Assembly: GCA_003116975.1 (NCBI GenBank)
Contig: BGKB01000002.1
Coordinates: forward strand, 558,001 to 622,000
Origin: Aurantiochytrium sp. KH105
Taxonomy: Eukaryota > Sar > Bigyra > Thraustochytrida > Thraustochytriidae
Length of the DNA: 64,000 nt
Direction of reading: 5' to 3'
Every line of letters begins with the position of its first letter. The stretch's first letter is position 1. The position numbers were made by a program, and so were the translations under genes. This document shows positions 59,197 to 64,000 of this stretch, piece after piece. The notes below the pieces were generated by a model. That model did no database searches. It was not told the origin of the DNA and saw only the letters and a list, made by a program, of their open reading frames with translations.

Positions 59197-62100
59197 ATGA
59201 ACGGCGCGGGAGATGCCCACGTGGTGCCGGGGACGTGGTGCCTCGTGGACTACTTCAGGTCGCTGGCAGCGGTGCGAGGCGACATCCTGCAGCTTGTCCC
59301 GCGCACGGCCGCAGCGCGCGCGGCCTTTGAGGAAACGCGAGCTGCACGAACTTTGGGCGCCGACGGTGAGCCGGCGAGACGCAGCAGAGGGAAAGACACA
59401 AAGGCCTGGAAAGACGCGGACGACGATGGCGGCGGTCTCGAGGCCCTGCCCTTCGTGCGCTTTCTATCGCATTTTCACGGTGACCAGTACGTTTTCGGGA
59501 TCTTTCTCCTCCGGCTCAATTCGCATCGAATGTCACGGGAGCATCAATCTTGGTCTTGCTTCAGTCTCCATGACTGCTTCCTTTTTACTGAAATCCCTTT
59601 TACTAACGTTGACGCTTTCGCCTTCCCTTCTCTCGTCTTCTCCTCTTCTCTTTCGCTCAGCTATTCCGGTCTGTCGGACCAATGGAATACAAGCATCGTG
59701 CACTGTACAGAGATCACTGCGGACTTGCTCGTCCGCGTCATGGGGGTAAATCCAAGTCTCGTTCAAGCGCATCCGTTCGATATCGAAGTCGAATTTGATG
59801 GCTTTTCCGTAACGTTCATTGATGCCAATCATGCCCCTGGGTCTGCAATGCTTCTTGTGCGCCGACATGCCGATCAGGAGCTTTTCCTGCATTGCGGAGA
59901 CATGCGCTACGCACCACGCATGCAAGACTTTCCAGCTCTTCAGAATGTGCGCAACAAGCTCGACACGATCTTTCTCGACTCGACGTATGCAAATCCAAAG
60001 CATGTATTTCCCACTCAGCAAGAGTCCATCGCCAAAGCTGCCTCCGAAGCCAAAGCTTTTGTCGAAGCCGATCGAGACGCAAATACCCTGGTTATGGTCT
60101 CTGCGTATACCATTGGGAAAGAGCGCATCGTCTTTGGTATTGCAGAGGCAATTGGAGCGAAAGGCGTCTATGCATCAGAGAGAAAGCGCACTGTCATGAG
60201 CTGTCTCAAGCTTCCGCCTGCACGAGCAGACTTGCTAACCGATGATCGCACAGCGCAAGTGCACATGTGTCGAATGGGTGCGGCCGGCGACGTGTGGCCG
60301 TACTTTCAGCCGAACTTCAACGCGGTGCAGGCCTACATCGATAAGATTCGCGTCGAGACGGGCTTTCGATTTGACAGGGTCATTGCTTTTATTCCCACGG
60401 GATGGGCGGAATCCTCGAACTGGAACAAACTCAATCGCTCGCGCGTTAACGACGAAGGGAACTTTGTAGTGAATCTGATTCCCTACTCAGAGCACTCCAA
60501 TTTTCCGGAGCTCACCGAGTTCGTTGGCTTTCTTAAACCGAGACGAATATCGCCGACGGTTTTTTCGAACCCGGAGCACCGCCGCAAAATCGTGCATTTA
60601 TTTCGTCATCAGATCGACTCTAGCAAGGCCAAACGCAAGTTTTTTGCCGCTTTTGGCCGGGCCAAGTCAAGCGAAAGCACACCTGATGAAAGAAGCGCGG
60701 AAAGTTGTATCAAGGCCCCAAAAGACGACTCTTTATCGGGCAGCGACCCTCAGGAATCTCGTCAGCAGACAGACGAGGATGATGAAGAAGTAGTTATTGT
60801 CGAAGAATCGACACGACAGCCTCTACCCAGGTCAACGAAAAGAGAGCAATTTGTTTCGGAAGTGCAGCAACGACACTCCCCAGCATGGAACTGCCCGGCA
60901 TGTACCTTTCTCAACGCAGATAATGCGAGATCAGCATGTGAAATGTGCGGAACACTGAATCCTATCACCACCGCGCATGCCGCCAAGAAGCAACGAGAGG
61001 GCCAGACGGCTGATCGGAAATCCCGCAAGACGCAGTCGCCGCCTCAGAAAAAGAAAGCCAAGCCACCAAATACGTCAAAGGGGACGCTCTTCGGCTTCAA
61101 CTTTGCAGGAAACAAAGGGTCTACGAAAACTTCCACAGTCACTTCGAACACAGAAGCCAAAGAGGACGACACTTCGATGCATGAAAGTGCAGTCCCATCG
61201 CAGGGCAAGGCTACGAAACCGACAAATGTCAAAGTGTCTCCCGACTCGTCGAGTCGACCACCAGAGACGGATAAAGTAGAACCGTCAGGGGCCTTGGGCA
61301 AGGTCGAATCGAGCCTTTCGTCTTCTACTTCCTCGGCAACATTGCGAAAGTCTGGCGGCCCTGATAGTGATGCGTCAAAGCTGTCGACTCAGTTTGAGGC
61401 AAGTGTGCCTGATCTTACCTTGAGCGAGGACTCGTTCACTCCCTCGGGCCCTCGTCAAGGCTCGATCCCATTTGCTGTCCTCGTGGAAGCGTTACGTCTC
61501 ACGTCAGAGACGACCAAACGACTCAAGAAGCACACTGTGCTTGTCAACGCCTTCCGCTGCGGTCTCTGGGCCTCCCAGGACACGGAAACGCTTGTCAAGA
61601 TGCTCTCCCTTGCAATGGGGCGCATCGCTAACGAGTATGAGGGAATCGAGCTGTCTGTGGGTGGAAGTATCGTCTCGGATGCCGTGCGAAAGGCTACCGG
61701 AACAACTTCGGCGGAAATGAGCAAACTCTACAAGGAGACTGGCGACCTCGGCGACGTGGCCTTCATGTGCAAGACGAGTCAACGAACCCTCTTTGGACGC
61801 AAGCCAACCCCGCTGACAGTGACCACCGTGTTTGACACCCTTCATAAAATTAGCAAAGAGTCAGGCGCAGGATCGAAAAAGCGACGCACAGACTGGGTCT
61901 TGAAGCTTCTCAGACAATGTGTAGGTGAAGAGACCCGTTTTCTCGTTCGCATGCTCATTCGAAATCTTCGCGTCGGCGCGAGCGAGGCCTCGATTCTCGA
62001 TGCCTTTGCCGAGGCCTCGCTGCGAGACCGTTCCGAAGAGGTCAGTGCCGAGGCTCTGGGAAGGTCGCGGACAGCCTTCAACTGCGCGCCTGACATGTCT

Positions 62101-63450
62101 CGTTTCGTCAGCGGCCTTGTGCGCGGAGGCATCAGAGGTCTTGAGGAAGCTTGCACAATGACGCCAGGTATTCCTGTAAGACCCATGCTCGCCAATGTCT
62201 GTCATGGCGTTGAAGAGTTCATGGACGCTTTTGAAGGTCGCGGGGCATTTACTTGCGAGTACAAGTATGACGGCCAACGCATCCAGGTCCATGCAGATAG
62301 CCAAGGGGAGCTACGCATCTACAGTCGGCACTGTCGCGACTGCACGAGTGGATTTCCTGAAGTCGCGGGCATAATGCGCGACGCTCAAAAGGAGAAGAAC
62401 GGAAAATCTTTCATCCTTGATGCTGAAGTGGTTGCGGTAGACCGGTCATCGGATACGCCCAAGATCTTGCCATTTCAAACGCTGAGCACGCGGACCCGCA
62501 AAAATGAACAGGGCGTCGAGATAGACGCCAAGGTCTCCGTTTGCGTGTTTGCTTTTGATCTCATTGCCTACGATGGCGAGCCTCTCCTGCAAGAGACCTT
62601 GCGGAAGCGTCGGGCCAAACTCGCGGACGTTTTCGACTCGCTGCCGGGGCGCTTTGGGCTCGTCAGTTCCCAGGACTTTGACCCCGTTGGGGCCGAGAAT
62701 CGCGATCGGGAGGTGGAGGCAATGACAACGCTCATGCAACAGGCTTTGCACGCCAGCTGTGAAGGCTTGATGGCCAAGCTTCTCGATGATCCAGGCGCTA
62801 CGTACCAACCCAATTACCGCAGTAGTGTTTGGCTCAAGTTGAAGCAAGACTATATTCTGGACCAGGGCGTAAGTGATCAGCTCGTCGGTGGTGGCCTTGC
62901 TGACACTCTTGACCTCGTCCCGATCGGGGCATGGCATGGAAATGGCCGCAAAGCCAAGTGGTGGTCGCCATTCTTACTTGCCTGCTGGGATCCCGAAGAA
63001 GAAGTCTTTCGGGCAGTGTGCAAGGTCATGTCAGGATTCACGGATGCATTCTACGAGTCGCAAAATGAGTTCTATGCGGGGTCCGGTGTCCCACCGGGCA
63101 CAAATGTAGAACATGACGATGACGGCGATGAGAAGCACGAAGATGGAGACGGTGATGGTGTCGAGGCACGCACGCTTATGCAAAAGCCAATTGACTTTGA
63201 CGCCGAGCACCGTCCAAGCGCATGGTTCCGTGCGTGTCAGGTCTGGGAAATTCGAGGCGCCGAACTCACGCTTTCCGAGAATGCGACTGCGGCACGTGGC
63301 CTTGTCCCCAACGGAAATGGCGACGTGCACCCGCGTGGCCTCTCCGTGCGCTTTCCCCGCTTTATTCGCGTCCGCGAGGACAAGCGCCCAGAGGATGCAA
63401 CGACGCCGGCGCAGCTCGTTGACATGTTTTTGAAGCAAACCCGGCGATAA
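59197..63450 (+). CDS. SNM1/beta-CASP nuclease - RanBP2 zinc finger - ATP-dependent DNA ligase fusion (LIG6-type)
   Basis: Exons 59197-59486 and 59661-63450 give 1,359 residues. Residues 1-400 are an SNM1-type metallo-beta-lactamase/beta-CASP nuclease: HFHGDH at 92-97, DANHAPGSAML at 151-161, LHCGDMRY at 173-180, FLDSTYANPKHVFPTQQE, VSAYTIGKERIV and IPYSEHSNFPEL. A RanBP2-type finger, WNCPACTFLNADNARSACEMC, is at about 506-526 in a disordered linker. From about 700 comes the ligase DNA-binding domain, then the nucleotidyl-transfer motif CEYKYDGQRIQVH with Lys about 965, VCVFAFDLIAYDGEPL, EGLMAKLL and WLKLKQDYI. The OB part ends SVRFPRFIRVREDKRPEDATT. The order equals plant DNA ligase 6, which acts in double-strand-break and damage repair. 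The unspliced frame stays open but lacks the second catalytic His. Confidence 0.93.
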   Translation: MNGAGDAHVVPGTWCLVDYFRSLAAVRGDILQLVPRTAAARAAFEETRAARTLGADGEPARRSRGKDTKAWKDADDDGGGLEALPFVRFLSHFHGDQYVFGIFLLRLNSHRMSREHQSWSCFSLHDCFLFTEIPFTNVDAFAFPSLVFSSSLSLSYSGLSDQWNTSIVHCTEITADLLVRVMGVNPSLVQAHPFDIEVEFDGFSVTFIDANHAPGSAMLLVRRHADQELFLHCGDMRYAPRMQDFPALQNVRNKLDTIFLDSTYANPKHVFPTQQESIAKAASEAKAFVEADRDANTLVMVSAYTIGKERIVFGIAEAIGAKGVYASERKRTVMSCLKLPPARADLLTDDRTAQVHMCRMGAAGDVWPYFQPNFNAVQAYIDKIRVETGFRFDRVIAFIPTGWAESSNWNKLNRSRVNDEGNFVVNLIPYSEHSNFPELTEFVGFLKPRRISPTVFSNPEHRRKIVHLFRHQIDSSKAKRKFFAAFGRAKSSESTPDERSAESCIKAPKDDSLSGSDPQESRQQTDEDDEEVVIVEESTRQPLPRSTKREQFVSEVQQRHSPAWNCPACTFLNADNARSACEMCGTLNPITTAHAAKKQREGQTADRKSRKTQSPPQKKKAKPPNTSKGTLFGFNFAGNKGSTKTSTVTSNTEAKEDDTSMHESAVPSQGKATKPTNVKVSPDSSSRPPETDKVEPSGALGKVESSLSSSTSSATLRKSGGPDSDASKLSTQFEASVPDLTLSEDSFTPSGPRQGSIPFAVLVEALRLTSETTKRLKKHTVLVNAFRCGLWASQDTETLVKMLSLAMGRIANEYEGIELSVGGSIVSDAVRKATGTTSAEMSKLYKETGDLGDVAFMCKTSQRTLFGRKPTPLTVTTVFDTLHKISKESGAGSKKRRTDWVLKLLRQCVGEETRFLVRMLIRNLRVGASEASILDAFAEASLRDRSEEVSAEALGRSRTAFNCAPDMSRFVSGLVRGGIRGLEEACTMTPGIPVRPMLANVCHGVEEFMDAFEGRGAFTCEYKYDGQRIQVHADSQGELRIYSRHCRDCTSGFPEVAGIMRDAQKEKNGKSFILDAEVVAVDRSSDTPKILPFQTLSTRTRKNEQGVEIDAKVSVCVFAFDLIAYDGEPLLQETLRKRRAKLADVFDSLPGRFGLVSSQDFDPVGAENRDREVEAMTTLMQQALHASCEGLMAKLLDDPGATYQPNYRSSVWLKLKQDYILDQGVSDQLVGGGLADTLDLVPIGAWHGNGRKAKWWSPFLLACWDPEEEVFRAVCKVMSGFTDAFYESQNEFYAGSGVPPGTNVEHDDDGDEKHEDGDGDGVEARTLMQKPIDFDAEHRPSAWFRACQVWEIRGAELTLSENATAARGLVPNGNGDVHPRGLSVRFPRFIRVREDKRPEDATTPAQLVDMFLKQTRR
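59487..59660 (+). other. Stop-free 174-nt intron in the SNM1-ligase gene
   Basis: Donor GTACGT, acceptor CTTTCGCTCAG with a 40-nt pyrimidine tract. Length is 58 codons exactly, with no in-frame stop, so it reads as coding unless the motif is checked. Removal changes HFHGDQ to HFHGDH and joins directly to YSGLSDQW, as in SNM1 proteins. Confidence 0.9.
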
Positions 63451-63498
63451 CAAAATCAATCGGCCTACTGCAAAAAAAAAGCAAGGTCAGATTATCCA

Positions 63499-64000
63499 TT
63501 ATTTACTGTTAGACTTTTCTTTCCTTTTCTCTTCCTTTCTTTTCTTTGCCTGCACGAGAGCGGTAAATGCATCAACCGCATCTTGATCAATGAGTTCGAG
63601 CCGCGCGCGCATGACGAAAAGGTCATTTTCGTGAAAAATTTGGTGAAAGAGATCCGGCGTGCGGTGATAGTCCTTGGCTGTGGTGACAACCAAGGCCGAT
63701 TTTCGGTGTGCAGCTGCGCGCACGGCTGTCAGTTCCTTAACATCGAACGCGTGGTGATCCCCGAAGACGCACATTTCGATTTCAGGCGTTTTACCTCCAC
63801 GCGCGAAAACGCGCTGCGCCATTCTCTCGACGCTTTCCGGACAGCCGACTCCAGTCAAACATATGATGCGCGAAGGCATCTCGCCCTGGTAGAGACTGAC
63901 TGGCCGCATCTCGGATGCGAAGAAGCGCAAATCTGGCTGAATCTTTGCAAGCGCATCACGGAGCGCGACAAGGCCCTGCGCAGACACCGATGTTGCATGG
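63499..64000 (-). CDS. lpxK: Tetraacyldisaccharide 4'-kinase (LpxK) homologue, 3' part only
   Basis: The frame is open to the window edge; about 166 C-terminal residues are visible. PSRIICLTGVGCPESVERM corresponds to the LpxK 'GIGNPxrF' region, CVFGDHHAFDVKELTAVR to the conserved F(P/G)DHHxF(T/D) motif, and SALVVTTAKDYHR to the 'TEKDAVK' segment. LpxK phosphorylates the lipid A precursor tetraacyldisaccharide 1-phosphate; plants keep a mitochondrial version of this pathway. The P-loop lies outside the window. The C-terminus is Lys/Glu-rich (KRKEEKRKEKSNSK). The gene converges on the ligase gene with only 48 bp between stops. Confidence 0.8.
   Translation of the reverse strand, partial: HATSVSAQGLVALRDALAKIQPDLRFFASEMRPVSLYQGEMPSRIICLTGVGCPESVERMAQRVFARGGKTPEIEMCVFGDHHAFDVKELTAVRAAAHRKSALVVTTAKDYHRTPDLFHQIFHENDLFVMRARLELIDQDAVDAFTALVQAKKRKEEKRKEKSNSK

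Noticed and set aside
59487-59660. Coding insertion of 58 residues in the SNM1 domain
   Set aside because: It splits the HxHxDH motif, has GT-AG ends and a long pyrimidine tract, and its removal restores the conserved motif exactly.
1-64000. CRISPR arrays, operons with ribosome-binding sites, or virus-like elements
   Set aside because: No evenly spaced repeat-spacer array, no polycistronic layout and no reverse transcriptase, integrase or capsid signature were seen; the sequence is eukaryotic nuclear in style.

Overview
The window reads as nuclear DNA of a GC-rich, intron-poor, flagellate protist. The best guess is a stramenopile, possibly a labyrinthulomycete (thraustochytrid); this is inference from gene content, not from a marker gene. 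Eukaryotic signs are SmD3, the two-exon ribosomal protein eS26, a COMMD4 subunit of the Commander complex, a two-pore-type cation channel, a very large BLTP2/SABRE-like lipid-transfer protein, and tRNA genes with internal pol III boxes and T-run terminators. A CCDC42/CFAP73-type axonemal coiled-coil protein and a candidate BBS-type chaperonin-like protein suggest a flagellated stage. I could demonstrate only two introns, in eS26 and in the SNM1-ligase gene.

Layout. 0-8.1 kb: CFAP73-like protein, an uncharacterised acidic/Ser-rich protein, a dual-specificity phosphatase, a 2.6 kb repeat-bearing spacer and a small charged protein. 8.5-18 kb: a bacterial-looking DUF4954 protein, a 66-residue ORF, the chaperonin-like protein, SmD3, the two-pore channel and COMMD4. 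18.1-19.2 kb: four tRNA-Val(GAC) genes in tandem; two further copies lie at 38.0-38.1 kb. 19.7-24.6 kb: HIS1/HisG, a tail-anchored protein and an NAD(P)-dependent reductase. 24.8-36.9 kb: one uninterrupted frame of about 4,000 codons for the BLTP2/SABRE/FMP27-like protein, carrying two RanBP2-type zinc fingers and a PH domain. 38.4-46.2 kb: a TMEM65-GAF fusion, an Alr4036-type FMN-binding oxidase, a multi-pass receptor-like protein, and a CHAT/caspase-fold-like protein divergent from pyridoxamine-phosphate oxidase. 47-52.5 kb: a membrane methyltransferase, two membrane proteins, a Coa1/Tim21-like protein and a zinc-knuckle protein. 52.5-55.8 kb: a gene-free, microsatellite-rich block. 55.8-64 kb: a mitochondrial rhodanese, eS26, an SNM1/zinc-finger/DNA ligase fusion (LIG6 type), and the 3' part of an LpxK homologue that runs off the end.

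Genes are independent eukaryotic units, often in divergent or convergent pairs, not operons. Themes that recur are mitochondrial function (TMEM65-GAF, rhodanese, Coa1-like, perhaps LpxK), vitamin B6/FMN enzymes (two PNPOx-fold proteins), DNA repair (SNM1-ligase) and lipid or membrane traffic (BLTP2-like, COMMD4). The most unusual items are the six nuclear tRNA-Val genes with a GAC anticodon and a plastid/bacterial-like body, the TMEM65-GAF fusion with a complete NKFDE signature, and the SNM1-ligase gene, whose catalytic histidine is created only by removing a stop-free 174-nt intron. Start codons were chosen as the first plausible ATG. Most GC-rich antisense frames were judged to be shadows and left out.
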